Shown: in pieces, positions 1 to 12,114 of the stretch | How the letters are laid out: each line of letters opens with the position of its first letter | Position numbering within the stretch: the first letter of the stretch is position 1 | Assembly: GCF_021300615.1 (NCBI RefSeq) | Contig: NZ_JAJTMY010000001.1 | Span: 1 to 64,000, forward strand | Direction: 5' to 3' | Origin: Helicobacter anatolicus | GTDB taxonomy: Bacteria; Campylobacterota; Campylobacteria; Campylobacterales; Helicobacteraceae | DNA length: 64,000 bases | Made by a program: the position numbers and the translations under genes | Notes under the pieces: model-generated | What the model saw: the letters and a program-made list of their open reading frames with translations, nothing else | Database searches by the model: none | Told to the model about the DNA's origin: nothing

Positions 1-1574
1 CTACTAGTTAAAATATTTTTACCTATGTAATTTCTACCACCAGTGGAAGTGATATTAACGATTCTAAGGGTATTAGGAGTGGTATTACCACCTTCAGACA
101 TCATAGACTTAGTAGATTCTAAAGAGATAACATTTCTAGCTTTATCTCTGTTAGTTTCCCCTTCTGCTAAGGCACTAAGGTCTTTGAGATTGATCTCATT
201 AGTCTTGCTTTCTAATTTTAAAAAATTGTGTATATCTGTAGTACTCTTGTCTTTTTTATTGGCAATGATTGAAGTAGTTATTGCTTTGGTTTCATCTGTG
301 ATTTCATTATTGCCTATTGTAGTTTTTTCTCCAGAAAAATAAAGATAGTTTATTCCTTGATTTCCATACGAATCAGCAGTAGCAGTAATAATTCCAGCGA
401 TGGTATTACTTCCACTCGTAGGGATCATAGAGATTTTATTAATCCCATCATTGGCTGTGATAGATCCTATGATAGTATTAGAAGTCTTTCCTTTGAAAAT
501 AATGTTATTTTCTGATACACTACTTACTTTTGCAGCAATACTTCCTTTGATGGTATTAGTTGCAGTTTTTTCACTAAAGGTAATTTCGTTAATACCCTTA
601 CGATCATGATTGAGATTTGCTATTGCAAGAATTGCACCTTCGATTGTATTTGTGGAGTTATCCCCTTCAAATTTAAGAATATTTTTTGCATTTTTATTGG
701 GACCTGAATTGGTATGTGCTCGGATTGCTATTCCTTGTGGATTTCCTGTGTTTTTGATTAAATTTGTTGTTCCTTTGAAAGTAAAAGTAGCTTCAGCGAC
801 TCCTTTTTTTTCCCATGTTCCTGTACTAATTGCTTCACCAGAAGATTGTATTGTGGCATTTTTTTCAAAGGTAATTGCACTTTTTCCTTGAATTGTTGAG
901 ATTTTTTGTGTTTTAAAATCTTCTTTAAAGGTGATGGTATTGTTACTTGCATCTGCAGCATAAATTGTAATATTTCCTTTAAGTTCTTTAGGAGAGTTTT
1001 GTGTATTAGCTTCATTTGTTGGAGTGTCTCCAAAAGTAAGAGTAGTATTAGCATTAGAGAGATTTTTATCAGCTCCAATATTGATGTTTCCAGTCATGCC
1101 GTGTTTGAAAGTTCCAGTAAATTTTGGAGTTGAACTGCTACTTGTATCATTAATTACTAAATTGGCATTAAAAATTGTATTTTCTGCTAGAAGATTAAAG
1201 GTTTTTCCCGAATCTAGGGTCACTGTCATGGTATGATTACCATTATCAGTGAAGATTTTTTTATCCATAAAGGCAGAATCTTTAAAATTCACTGTATCTA
1301 TTTTTCCTGTGGAGGTGCTATCTCCCGTCCCACTTTTATTAAAAATAATTGTGGTGGTATTATCAGAAGTGCTAGTTTCAAAATTAGCATTATTAGATGT
1401 GTCACCCCATTTAATTACGACATCGCCTGTTATAGAATTACAATTATTGTTTGTTCCACAATTTGTCGTAATACTACCTTGTCCATACAAAGAGCCACTA
1501 AGTAAAAAAGCTAGTGAACTTGCTATGATAGGATTAAAAAAGTTTTTATTTGTTTTTATTTGTTTCACGATCAT
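1..1574 (-). CDS. Autotransporter/VacA-like surface protein, N-terminal part (cut by window edge)
   Basis: The minus strand is open without a stop from about 1574 to the window edge, at least 524 codons. The product starts with a cationic, then hydrophobic signal-like segment (IIASSLAFLLSGSLYG). It continues with a low-complexity passenger rich in N, T, S, G and I, with repeated motifs such as NTIxG and NNxITF, typical of the beta-helix passengers of Helicobacter autotransporters (VacA/FaaA/ImaA type). The C-terminal beta-barrel that would prove the class is outside the window. AGGAG lies 2 nt before ATG 1574 but 8 nt before an in-frame GTG at 1568, so the GTG may be the true start. Plus-strand open frames here are shadows. 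The broad class is likely; ligand and role are unknown. Confidence 0.75.
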   Translation of the reverse strand, partial: MIVKQIKTNKNFFNPIIASSLAFLLSGSLYGQGSITTNCGTNNNCNSITGDVVIKWGDTSNNANFETSTSDNTTTIIFNKSGTGDSTSTGKIDTVNFKDSAFMDKKIFTDNGNHTMTVTLDSGKTFNLLAENTIFNANLVINDTSSSSTPKFTGTFKHGMTGNINIGADKNLSNANTTLTFGDTPTNEANTQNSPKELKGNITIYAADASNNTITFKEDFKTQKISTIQGKSAITFEKNATIQSSGEAISTGTWEKKGVAEATFTFKGTTNLIKNTGNPQGIAIRAHTNSGPNKNAKNILKFEGDNSTNTIEGAILAIANLNHDRKGINEITFSEKTATNTIKGSIAAKVSSVSENNIIFKGKTSNTIIGSITANDGINKISMIPTSGSNTIAGIITATADSYGNQGINYLYFSGEKTTIGNNEITDETKAITTSIIANKKDKSTTDIHNFLKLESKTNEINLKDLSALAEGETNRDKARNVISLESTKSMMSEGGNTTPNTLRIVNITSTGGRNYIGKNILTS

Positions 1575-1822
1575 TTCTCCTAAAAAAATATATCATTAAT
1601 TTTTAATAAAAAATATCATTACTTATTTGCGTATATTACAGCATTTAAATAAATATCTAGGAGGAGTATATCTTATAGAAATTTTTACTTTTTTAAAAAA
1701 TATATTAAAAAGTAACACTGATTTTAAAAACCGGTAGTATTAAAATAATAAAAACTATCTTAATAAAATTACAGGTTGCTAAAAATCTCAAAAATCGCGT
1801 AATATGTGTATTTTTGTGACTT

Positions 1823-2659
1823 TTAGTTGCGGAGTTGCTCTAGTCTTTGGCGTTTTGTACCTATTTCAGTGACTTGGATTCCAAAGTTTCCATCTACAAT
1901 TACCACCTCACCTTTTGCGATGACTTTATCATCAATAAGAATTTCTAAGGGCTCGTTGGCAAGTTGGTTGAGTTCGATAACGCTACCAATATCCATGGAA
2001 ATCACATCTTTTAAGAGCATTTTTTTTTGCCCGATTCTTACTTTTACATTAAGTTTTACATCAAGTAACATGCTGATATTTTTCATTTCTTCAGCACTTA
2101 GGTTTTGATTTATTTCTTGAGGTGTTTCTTGCATAGCAGGAGATTTTTGTGCTTGGGGGTTAGAAAAATTATTTTCAAATTCTTGCGAGGTGAGTAGGAA
2201 AAGTGGTGCATCGATGGTATTTAGTGTAAAGTTGAAATGATAATTTTGTGCATAAGATGTTAGTGGTGTATCATTTGTAATAAAATTGATATCTGTGCAA
2301 GAAAAACTAAGCTTTGGTAGGGTCTTTTGTGATCCTAGATTGGTGGAGAGGGCACCAAAAATATTGGAATTGATTTCTTTGATAGCATCTAAATCGTCAT
2401 CATCCATATTTTCTTTACTATTGCCTTCTCCTCCTACCATAGTATCTGCTAGTGCAGTAGCAAGATTTGCAGGGGTAAGGATGGCTAGTGTAGCTTCAAA
2501 ATCACCTTTTGCTTGTATAGTGGTGATAGCATAGGGTGCACGAATCTCATTGTTTGGGAGTTTGCTTTGGCTTACAAAATCAAGTGTTGGCGTGGTGCCC
2601 ATAAGGCCTTCGATAGTGGTGACAAGCTCTTGTGAAAAAAGTTTTATAAAATCATTCAT
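1823..2659 (-). CDS. fliY: Flagellar motor switch protein FliY (FliN-type C-terminus)
   Basis: Part of the flagellar C-ring, where it works with FliM and FliG in torque generation and CheY-dependent switching. The last 80 or so residues form a SpoA/FliN domain (LLDVKLNVKVRIGQ then GSVIELNQLANEPLEILIDD). The N-terminal two thirds are the CheC/CspC-like region of FliY. Length is 278 aa from ATG 2659. An upstream in-frame ATG at 2689 adds only ten lysine-rich residues lying within the end of fliM, so the later start is preferred. It overlaps the fliM stop by 8 nt, which implies translational coupling in the fliY-fliM-fliA order known from Helicobacter. Confidence 0.93.
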   Translation of the reverse strand: MNDFIKLFSQELVTTIEGLMGTTPTLDFVSQSKLPNNEIRAPYAITTIQAKGDFEATLAILTPANLATALADTMVGGEGNSKENMDDDDLDAIKEINSNIFGALSTNLGSQKTLPKLSFSCTDINFITNDTPLTSYAQNYHFNFTLNTIDAPLFLLTSQEFENNFSNPQAQKSPAMQETPQEINQNLSAEEMKNISMLLDVKLNVKVRIGQKKMLLKDVISMDIGSVIELNQLANEPLEILIDDKVIAKGEVVIVDGNFGIQVTEIGTKRQRLEQLRN

Positions 2660-3728
2660 AGTTTTCTTCCTCTTCTGCTTCAATTTCATTGATTTTGTTT
2701 TTGCGTTGGATTTCTAGCATTTCTAAAATATCTTTAACTTGATCTTTTTCAGTGCGGATTGTTTCTTTTATTTGAATGGTTTTGCGATAGCGTTGTAATC
2801 CTATGTCTGCTAAAAATTTATCCTTACCATTGACTGCAACTACTACAGAATCATCAGCGACTCTATCAAGACGGATAATATCACCATTTTGTAATTCTAG
2901 TATTTCTTTTAGAGAGAGGTTTGCATTGCCTAAAAATGCACTGACATTAATTCCTGCACCACCAATTAGGGCTTGGAGTTCTTTGTTGCGACTTTTTTTA
3001 GAACTAGTTGTCTCTGAAAGGACAAGATCTCTACTTCCGAGGCGTGAGAGAACAGTCTCAAGTGAGATTACTGGGTAACAAAGATTAAGCATACCACTGC
3101 TGTGCCCAATGATGATTTCCATTACTACCATGATAACTACTTCATTTTGTGCGACAATTTGCACAACATTAGGGCTAGATTCTTTGGCATCTACACTTGG
3201 AAAAATCTCTGCTACCGGTCCCCAAGCATCTTTTAGTGTTTGCATAATTTGACGCAAGATTGTATCAAGTAGATTAAGTTCAATATCGCTAAATTCTCTT
3301 TGATTGTTATAAACTTCACCCTTACCTCCTAAAAGTCTATCAATCATGGAAAATACAATGCTAGGATTAATTTCTAAGACACCAGTGCCATCCATGGGTT
3401 TCATAGAAAAAACATTGAAACTTGTTGGACTTGGTAAGCTCATCAAAAATTCCCCATAAGTCATTTGATCGACGCTGTGAAGTTGGATTTCTACAATACT
3501 ACGCATAATCGCAGAGATTTGGCTGGAGAGATTTCTCGCCATTTTATCGTGAATACCGCGAAATGCGCGTAATTGCTCTTTGCTAACGCGGTTTGGGCGT
3601 TTAAAGTCATAGAGTGTTATTTGCTTTTTATATTGAGAATCTTGTTCATTTAGTGAGTTGTCTGTATCGTTATTATCTACGACTTCTAACAACGCATCGA
3701 TTTCTTCTTGACTTAAAATATCAGCCAT
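2652..3728 (-). CDS. fliM: Flagellar motor switch protein FliM
   Basis: C-ring protein that binds phosphorylated CheY and changes the direction of rotation. The N-terminus MADILSQEEIDALL is the conserved CheY-binding EIDALL motif. The middle carries the CheC-like FliM core (GGKGEVYNNQREFSDIE), and the C-terminus is a SpoA/FliN domain (LQNGDIIRLDRVADDSVVVA) ending in an acidic E-rich tail. The 358 aa length is normal. The start overlaps the fliA stop by 8 nt and the stop overlaps fliY. Confidence 0.96.
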   Translation of the reverse strand: MADILSQEEIDALLEVVDNNDTDNSLNEQDSQYKKQITLYDFKRPNRVSKEQLRAFRGIHDKMARNLSSQISAIMRSIVEIQLHSVDQMTYGEFLMSLPSPTSFNVFSMKPMDGTGVLEINPSIVFSMIDRLLGGKGEVYNNQREFSDIELNLLDTILRQIMQTLKDAWGPVAEIFPSVDAKESSPNVVQIVAQNEVVIMVVMEIIIGHSSGMLNLCYPVISLETVLSRLGSRDLVLSETTSSKKSRNKELQALIGGAGINVSAFLGNANLSLKEILELQNGDIIRLDRVADDSVVVAVNGKDKFLADIGLQRYRKTIQIKETIRTEKDQVKDILEMLEIQRKNKINEIEAEEEENYE

Positions 3729-4416
3729 TTTTTACTCCTATTGTGCGTCTGATTTTCTTGATTACTTCCTTAGTAATTTGCGATATTCTTGATTCTGTAA
3801 TTTCTAAAACTTCTTTAATCTCGCTAAGATTCATTTCTTCAAAAAAATACATTTGAATAATGAGCTGTTCTCTTTGACTTAGGGTTTCTAAAACACTTTT
3901 AATTTTTTCAATAAGTTCTTCTTTTTCAAGCTTTTCTACAATATTGTCATTTTCAATAGCGTTATATTGCTCATCAATTGGCACAAGAGAATAAATATCA
4001 GAAGCAATGCGCGCTTCTTTGATTTTTTCTTGCGTTTCTCCAAGTTTTTTTGCAAGATAAGAATCTGTAGGTTCTTCTTGATGTTCATTGTAATAAAGTG
4101 TGATTTCATGATCAATGCTTTTAATAAGCTTTCTATTGGCACGAGAGATAATATCTAAAGAGCGCAGATAATCAAATAATGCTCCATTTACACGAGTTTT
4201 TGCATAGCCCCAAAAAGAGTCATTAAGATTACTATCATATTTTCTTGCGAGTTTGATTAATTCTTCAGTACCAATGGAAATGAGATCATTGACATCAACA
4301 GAGCTTGGTACCCTTTCTTTGATTCTATAGGCTAGGGCTTTGACTGCAGGGAGATATTGGATTGCCAACTCATCTTGTGAATATTTTAAATTTTGATTAT
4401 AAATATTTTTTTTCAT
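3721..4416 (-). CDS. fliA: RNA polymerase sigma-28 factor FliA
   Basis: Flagellar sigma factor that directs RNA polymerase to late (class 3) flagellar promoters such as flagellin. Sigma-70 region 2 is visible in DLISIGTEELIKLARKYD and the following FWGYAKTRVNGALFDYLRSLD. Region 4 helix-turn-helix is visible in the C-terminal 50 residues (LSQREQLIIQMYFFEEMNLS then ESRISQITKEVIKKIRR). The 231 aa length fits. In Helicobacter its activity is restrained by the anti-sigma factor FlgM, which is not in this window. It overlaps the upstream membrane protein by 4 nt and fliM by 8 nt. Confidence 0.95.
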   Translation of the reverse strand: MKKNIYNQNLKYSQDELAIQYLPAVKALAYRIKERVPSSVDVNDLISIGTEELIKLARKYDSNLNDSFWGYAKTRVNGALFDYLRSLDIISRANRKLIKSIDHEITLYYNEHQEEPTDSYLAKKLGETQEKIKEARIASDIYSLVPIDEQYNAIENDNIVEKLEKEELIEKIKSVLETLSQREQLIIQMYFFEEMNLSEIKEVLEITESRISQITKEVIKKIRRTIGVKNG

Positions 4417-4730
4417 TTTCCACTACCATTAAAGTCAAAACTTTGTAAATAATGTTTAATGTTTTGCGCTTCTTTTTCCCTGTTGTCAAATTCTTTGTCG
4501 AAAAACTCTAAACGTTTTTCAAGATTGTTTTTATCAAAAATTGTATGGTCAAACTCTAAAGACCAAGTGTATATAGAAATAATTAGCATTGCGATGAGGT
4601 AAAAGCTTATTGTAGAAACAATTGTCCAAAACAATATTACTTCTGGCTCATCGAATTTGGCGATTGAAAATGCCAAACCTAGAAAAAATCCCATAGCAAC
4701 AGAAAGATTGAGATAATTTAAGGGCTTCAT
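4413..4730 (-). CDS. Small two-helix membrane protein between flhG and fliA (HP1033-like)
   Basis: A 105-residue protein with two predicted membrane helices (about residues 8-25 and 33-53) followed by a charged, probably cytoplasmic helical tail rich in D, E, K and N. The position between flhG and fliA matches an uncharacterised gene in the same place in H. pylori. It overlaps fliA by 4 nt. Function unknown. The conserved context suggests a link to flagellar gene control or pole organisation, but nothing in the sequence shows this directly. Confidence 0.8.
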   Translation of the reverse strand: MKPLNYLNLSVAMGFFLGLAFSIAKFDEPEVILFWTIVSTISFYLIAMLIISIYTWSLEFDHTIFDKNNLEKRLEFFDKEFDNREKEAQNIKHYLQSFDFNGSGK

Positions 4731-4742
4731 TTCTCATCCTAA

Positions 4743-5609
4743 TTAAAGATAACTAAGCAACCTTTTGAAAAAACTACCAAGGCTTGCTTTTGGAGAATTA
4801 AGCACATTGTGTTCCATTTTTGAAATAAGTTGTCTAGCAATATCTTCCATTGCGATACTAAAAGCGTTATATGGTTCTGTTTTACAGAGAAGTTCGCGGT
4901 ATTTTGTGGAGTTTTTGACATTGTTGCTATTTGAAAAATGTCCAAGATAAAATAATTTTAAATGTGGCATATTTTTAGATGAAACGCTTTGGATTTTATT
5001 GAAAATATTGAGTGCTTCTTGGGAGCGTGTAGCCATATTGATGGCAAGGAGAATTTCATCGCGGTATTTAGAATTGATTTTGATAGTAGCATAGGCATCT
5101 GTGATGGCAGATGGATCTGGGGTGGTGATGATTATTACATAATCTGACGCATTTAAAAATGCCTGTGTTGTGGCACTAATTCCTGCACCAGTATCTACGA
5201 TTACATAATCAAAGGCTTCAAAAATCATACTTTCTGATGCAAAATTCTCAAGAATATTATTTTTTTCTGCATATTTTAAGATTTCTTCACCACTATCTCC
5301 TGGGATAAGATAGAGATTTTTTTCCACGGGGTAAATAATATCATCAAAAGTTGCTTCACCTTTAAAAACATGTAAAATGTTTTTTTGCGTTCGCACACCT
5401 AGAATCAAATCAAGATTTGCTAGACCAATATCTGCATCAAAGATTCCGATTTTATACCCCATTTTGGCAAGAGTATAGGCAAGGTTTGCGCTGATTGTAG
5501 ATTTGCCTACACCACCTTTACCGCTTGTAATGGCAATAAATTTTGTGGAATGGAGTTTTTTGTTTCCATCAAGGAGTTGTTCGAGTTTGCTTGCTTGATT
5601 TTCGTTCAT
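4743..5609 (-). CDS. flhG: FlhG (YlxH), MinD-like ATPase controlling flagellar number
   Basis: MinD/ParA-type ATPase that works with the GTPase FlhF to set flagellar number and placement at the cell pole. The deviant Walker A motif [16 protein letters not shown] sits near residue 30. [14 protein letters not shown] follows as the conserved Walker A' region, and VIVDTGAGI is the Walker B region. The C-terminus ([14 protein letters not shown] onward) can form the amphipathic membrane-targeting helix. The 288 aa length is normal. The start codon overlaps the flhF stop by 4 nt, consistent with coupled expression of the two partners. Confidence 0.94.
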   Translation of the reverse strand: MNENQASKLEQLLDGNKKLHSTKFIAITSGKGGVGKSTISANLAYTLAKMGYKIGIFDADIGLANLDLILGVRTQKNILHVFKGEATFDDIIYPVEKNLYLIPGDSGEEILKYAEKNNILENFASESMIFEAFDYVIVDTGAGISATTQAFLNASDYVIIITTPDPSAITDAYATIKINSKYRDEILLAINMATRSQEALNIFNKIQSVSSKNMPHLKLFYLGHFSNSNNVKNSTKYRELLCKTEPYNAFSIAMEDIARQLISKMEHNVLNSPKASLGSFFKRLLSYL

Positions 5610-6964
5610 TGTCTACCTTTGTTTGGATTATAGAAACCATCGAGGAGGCAGTCTGCAAGGTAGTCGTTAGAAGCTACATTGAGATCTGTGGGAACTTCTT
5701 GACCGATGGAGAGATAGCTAATAGGTTTTTTGGTTTCATAGGCAAGAGAGAAAAGATTGCCAAGTCCTTTGCTTTCATCGAGTTTGCTAAAAATAAAAGA
5801 ATCAATGTCTAGCGCATTAAAAGCGTTGTAAATATCTTTGAGATCTTCAAATTTCGTAGTTGCAGAAAGCACCAAAGTAATGTCAATTTTATAATCATTT
5901 TGCACAAATCGTTTGAGTTGTGTGATTTTTTGTTTGTCGTGTTGTGAATGTCCAGCGGTATCTACTAAGATAATATCACAATAGCGTAGTGCATCGATAG
6001 CTTTTAAAAAATCTTCGGGTTCAATCACGGTTTCAATGCTTAATTTCATTTTTCTAGCATACCACGTTAGCTGCTCAATTGCTGCAATTCTATAAGTATC
6101 AAGAGCAATGATTCCTACGCGGTAATGTTTGTCTAAAAGCTTAGAGTATCTTGCGGCAAGTTTTGCAAGAGTGGTGGTTTTGCCAACACCTGTGGGACCT
6201 ACTAGCATCATGATTTTTTTGGTACTCATGTCAAGATTTTCGTTGCGACAATAAAGCATTTTACGCAAAACCTCACGGAAATATCGTTTAATGGTAACAG
6301 AGCTTTCTCGCATTTTTAGAGGCATGAGTTCAAGGCTTAATTTCATGATTTCATCTAAGTGGGCATGGAAGATTCCACTATTTTTGGTGATGCGATAGAT
6401 TTCTGCAAATTCTTGAGGAATTTGTAAATTATTGGGAGATTTTTCTTCCCAAAACATGTTTTGAATTAGTTTGATTTTGTCATTAATCTTGTCAAGTTCT
6501 GTTTTGATGATTTTAAATTCTTTGATTTCAGCTTGTTCTTTTTTAAAGCGTTCTTCCTCTTTTTGGTGGATTTTATTTTCAAAACGCAAATCAAAATTAG
6601 TAGGTTTTGATTCTTTTTTAGGAATGGTAGAAGTGGCGAGTGTGTGGTTGATTTCTTTGATTGCATCAGAGAGTTGGAGACTTACAGCATCTTCTTCTTC
6701 ATGAGATTCTAAGGCAGGGAAATAGGTATTTTGCATCTTTTTGTGATTAATTTCTTCGAGGCGTTTTTGGATACTATTTTTGGGCGTTGGAGGTGTTTGA
6801 ATCTCATCTTCTACCGCTACGATTATTTCATAAAGCCCTGCCTCTGTGAGTGATTTTTTTCTCACTTCTCTAGTTTTTACAACAAGTGCATCTTCGCCAT
6901 GTTTTTCTTGTGCGATTTTAAGTGCTTCTGCAGCTGTTTCGCCACCATAGGTATAAAGTTTCAT
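5606..6964 (-). CDS. flhF: Flagellar biosynthesis GTPase FlhF
   Basis: SRP-family GTPase that marks the pole for flagellar assembly; in Helicobacter and Campylobacter it is also needed for RpoN-dependent flagellar genes. Residues 1-60 form the B-domain ([20 protein letters not shown]). A charged, coiled-coil-prone linker follows to about residue 190, then the NG domain with G1 [23 protein letters not shown]3 DTAGHSQHD and G4-like [10 protein letters not shown]. At 452 aa it is within the family range. It lies just downstream of folK with 6 nt between them. Confidence 0.95.
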   Translation of the reverse strand: MKLYTYGGETAAEALKIAQEKHGEDALVVKTREVRKKSLTEAGLYEIIVAVEDEIQTPPTPKNSIQKRLEEINHKKMQNTYFPALESHEEEDAVSLQLSDAIKEINHTLATSTIPKKESKPTNFDLRFENKIHQKEEERFKKEQAEIKEFKIIKTELDKINDKIKLIQNMFWEEKSPNNLQIPQEFAEIYRITKNSGIFHAHLDEIMKLSLELMPLKMRESSVTIKRYFREVLRKMLYCRNENLDMSTKKIMMLVGPTGVGKTTTLAKLAARYSKLLDKHYRVGIIALDTYRIAAIEQLTWYARKMKLSIETVIEPEDFLKAIDALRYCDIILVDTAGHSQHDKQKITQLKRFVQNDYKIDITLVLSATTKFEDLKDIYNAFNALDIDSFIFSKLDESKGLGNLFSLAYETKKPISYLSIGQEVPTDLNVASNDYLADCLLDGFYNPNKGRQ

Positions 6965-6970
6965 CTACCC

Positions 6971-7450
6971 TTACTCCTTGTAGTTCAAGTTTTGTAGCAA
7001 TAGTGGTATTATAACAGATTCGCGTTGATTCCAATAAGGATGTGGGAGTTTTAAATGAGGATATTTAATTTTTTTGTCATTAAAAAATAAAAGATCAATA
7101 TCTAGGGTGCGTGGTGAGTTTTTGAAAGGTCTTTTTCTGGGGCGTTTGAATTTTCTCTCAAGATAAAAAATAAGATGGAAAACAAAATTAAGACTTTCTT
7201 TTGTAGCGATGAGTAATGTGGCATTATAAAAATCAGGTTGCTTTTCAAAACCAAAAGCAGGGTTTTGGTAAATTGGGCTTGTGGAGATGAGCAAAAAGCG
7301 AGGATTTTTTTCAAACCATAATACAAGATTTTTGAAAGTGCGGAAACAATCTCCCATATTTCCGCCAATTCCTAGGCAAAAAATATTTTGATGTATTTTT
7401 TTTATAGAATGATGTTTGGGAAAATGTGGAGTGAAAAATAATGCGCGCAT
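6971..7450 (-). CDS. folK: HPPK, 6-hydroxymethyl-dihydropterin pyrophosphokinase (FolK)
   Basis: Transfers pyrophosphate from ATP to 6-hydroxymethyl-7,8-dihydropterin in folate synthesis. The family N-terminus CLGIGGNMGD is followed by STSPIYQNPAFGFEKQPDFYNA. The catalytic signature RPFKNSPRTLDIDLLFFND carries the two metal-binding aspartates. The final PHPYWNQRESVIIPL is also typical. The first 25 residues (MRALFFTPHFPKHHSIKKIH) are an extension, so a later start is possible. The start overlaps the pepQ stop by one base (ATGA type). The gene occupies the same position between flhF and the peptidase in H. pylori. Confidence 0.92.
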   Translation of the reverse strand: MRALFFTPHFPKHHSIKKIHQNIFCLGIGGNMGDCFRTFKNLVLWFEKNPRFLLISTSPIYQNPAFGFEKQPDFYNATLLIATKESLNFVFHLIFYLERKFKRPRKRPFKNSPRTLDIDLLFFNDKKIKYPHLKLPHPYWNQRESVIIPLLLQNLNYKE

Positions 7451-8475
7451 TAAAGAATAATTGCTTGATTATCTTTAATGACGACGAGATCTTCAATGCG
7501 TATCCCAAAAGAATCGGGGAGATAGATTCCTGGCTCAATAGAAAATACCATTCCCTCTTCAATAATCGCTTCGCTTCTTGGTGAAATAAAGGGCAGTTCA
7601 TGAATATCAAGCCCTATACCATGTCCTGTGCTATGAGTGAAATATTTACCATAACCTGCATCTTCTATAATATTTCTAGCAATTTTATCAACTTCTTTTG
7701 CACTCATTCCTACACGGATTTTTTTGATGGTGGTTTCTTGTGCCTTTAAGACAATATCATAAATTTTCTGCCTTTCTTTATCTGGAAAATTTTGTTTTTT
7801 ATCAAAATTAATTTCTTCATGAAAATATGTTGTTCTAGTTCTATCAGAACAGTAGCGTTCGTATTTTATTCCTGCATCAAAAAGGAGTAGATCTCCTTTT
7901 TTTAGTAGTGTATTAGAGGGTAGGGCATGTGGCTTGGCAGCATTGTGATTGATTCCTAAAATAGGATCAAAGCTTAAATCATATTTTCCAAAGTCTTGGA
8001 GAAAAATTTTTGACTGAAAATGCAATTGTTTTTCATTTAAATTTTCTTTACAATTGCGTAAAAAATCTGCAAATTTTTCATAAGCTTGTGTATTTAAAGC
8101 TTGGGAGTGTTTGATTTTTGTAATTTCATCTTGATTTTTTTTGATGCGTAAATTTTGGTGAAAATTAGGTTTTGGTTCTAAAGTTGTGCGAAGTTGTGAG
8201 GAAAGTTTATTAAAAATATCAAGACTAACTTGCAGGGAATCAAAAACAAGTGTGGTGATTGCAAGAGAATTGATAAGATCAATAAGAGATTGTGTAATAT
8301 TTGAACTTTCAATAATCTGAGTATTTTTATTGGCAAGTTCTTTTGCTTCTAGGGTATATCTAGAATCAGTGATGAAATAGCAATCCTGACTAACTTTTAG
8401 TAGCCAGGCATTATCACAGCTATAACCACATTCATAAAATTGTGCATTTTCATTTTGTGTAATAAAATCAAACAT
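7450..8475 (-). CDS. pepQ: M24 family aminopeptidase P / proline dipeptidase
   Basis: Cytosolic metallopeptidase that removes residues next to proline. It has a creatinase-like N-terminal domain (residues 1-115) and a pita-bread catalytic domain. All five metal ligands are recognisable: D in LLFDAGIKYERYCSDRTRT (both aspartates), H in THSTGHGIGLDIHE, E in FSIEPGIYLP and E in GIRIEDLVVI. At 341 aa it is a short M24B enzyme of the kind annotated as pepQ in epsilonproteobacteria. Whether it acts as Xaa-Pro dipeptidase or aminopeptidase cannot be told from sequence. It overlaps aroQ by 8 nt. Confidence 0.9.
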   Translation of the reverse strand: MFDFITQNENAQFYECGYSCDNAWLLKVSQDCYFITDSRYTLEAKELANKNTQIIESSNITQSLIDLINSLAITTLVFDSLQVSLDIFNKLSSQLRTTLEPKPNFHQNLRIKKNQDEITKIKHSQALNTQAYEKFADFLRNCKENLNEKQLHFQSKIFLQDFGKYDLSFDPILGINHNAAKPHALPSNTLLKKGDLLLFDAGIKYERYCSDRTRTTYFHEEINFDKKQNFPDKERQKIYDIVLKAQETTIKKIRVGMSAKEVDKIARNIIEDAGYGKYFTHSTGHGIGLDIHELPFISPRSEAIIEEGMVFSIEPGIYLPDSFGIRIEDLVVIKDNQAIIL

Positions 8476-8953
8476 TTGCTTTTTGTGCTTTTTCTTGTGC
8501 GTCTTTTAGAGCTTTGATTTCGTTAATAATCTGCAAAATAGAGATAAGTGCAAGATGGTATCCCATTGCTCCAAATCCAGAGATTACACCACCACAAACC
8601 GCACCTGTGTAGCTTGTTTTCCTAAAATCTTCGCGTGCAAAAAGATTGCTAAGATGCACTTCTACTGCTGGTACTCCTGCGGAAGCTAGGGCGTCAGCAA
8701 TTGCGATTGAGGTGTGTGAATATGCACCTGGATTAATGATAATTCCTTGATATTCTCCACCAATGCACTCTTGGATTTTATCGATGATTTCACCTTCGAA
8801 ATTGCTTTGGAAAAAGTCAATTGCAAAGTTGTTTTGCTTTGCAAATTCTTGCATATTTGCATGGATTTGATCTAAAGTCATTGGACCATATATTCTTGGA
8901 TCTCTGTGGCCTAAAATATTGAGATTTGGTCCTTGGATTACTAAGATTTTCAT
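8468..8953 (-). CDS. aroQ: Type II 3-dehydroquinate dehydratase
   Basis: Converts 3-dehydroquinate to 3-dehydroshikimate in the shikimate pathway. The type II signature is complete: GPNLNILGHRDPRIYG with the catalytic tyrosine, NPGAYSHTSIAIADAL, and EVHLSNLFAREDFRKTSYTG with the catalytic histidine and arginine. The 161 aa length matches the H. pylori enzyme, which forms a dodecamer. It is the first gene of the minus-strand run that continues to fliY. An AAGGAAT stretch precedes the ATG. Confidence 0.97.
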   Translation of the reverse strand: MKILVIQGPNLNILGHRDPRIYGPMTLDQIHANMQEFAKQNNFAIDFFQSNFEGEIIDKIQECIGGEYQGIIINPGAYSHTSIAIADALASAGVPAVEVHLSNLFAREDFRKTSYTGAVCGGVISGFGAMGYHLALISILQIINEIKALKDAQEKAQKANV

Positions 8954-9005
8954 GGTATTCCTTTTAATTTTTCTCTACTATATAATATTTTCCCTGATTT
9001 TTTTA

Positions 9006-9595
9006 TTAAATTAGAGGTTTGTTTTCTTCATTTTGCATATTGCTTTTGTCAAATGGAGGACCTTCTTTGAGAAGTTCTGTGAGTTTTGCAGCTTTTTGTG
9101 GATCCATTTTGGCTAAAATTTTTCCTATTTCTTGAGGTTTAAGATGGAACAAAATATTTGCTGCTTGGCTTGGGGTAAGGTCATTTAAAATCATAGCAGC
9201 TTTAGAATCTTTCATTTTGGCATAAGTTTGTGCAATTTTATTATCAGATTCATCGCGAATTTGCCTTAAAATCTCTTCATTTTGTTTTAGGATTTTTTTA
9301 ACTCTTTCTTCTGATTCTTTTTGAGATTGTTGTAAAGCAATTTCTTTTTTTTCAATTTCTTTTTTTGACTCTTCTAGTTTTTGCTCTTGATCTTTTAGTT
9401 TTTTTTCTCGTTCGGCAAAAAGTTCATCTCCTGCTTTTTGTAAAGTTTCTAGGGATTGTTTTTTTTCTTCTAGTTCTTGGAGTTGTGCCAAAATCTCATC
9501 TTTACGCGCGTTAAAAATGGCATTGCATTGGATAACGTTTGTAGTTTCTTCTTGCGCATAAATGAGGCAAAAGCATAGTAAAAAAAGTATTTTTT

Positions 9596-9599
<4 letters not shown>
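9006..9599 (-). CDS. MotE-like periplasmic flagellar protein (MgtE-N/PDP family)
   Basis: A signal peptide (MKKILFLLCFCLIYA) is followed by a long E/K/Q-rich coiled coil (residues 30-130). A C-terminal MgtE-N-like domain comes next (MILNDLTPSQAANILFHLKP, then LAKMDPQKAAKLTELL). This is the layout of MotE, a chaperone for the motor stator protein MotC/MotB. It overlaps the upstream FliJ-like gene by 4 nt, which supports a flagellar role. The family is clear; the precise partner is inferred. Confidence 0.8.
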
Positions 9600-12106
<2,507 letters not shown>

Positions 12107-12114
12107 GTTATTCC

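Noticed and set aside
43-1599. Several plus-strand open frames of 70-116 codons
   Set aside because: They lie opposite a continuous minus-strand frame with signal peptide and autotransporter-like repeats; they lack SD and are shadows.
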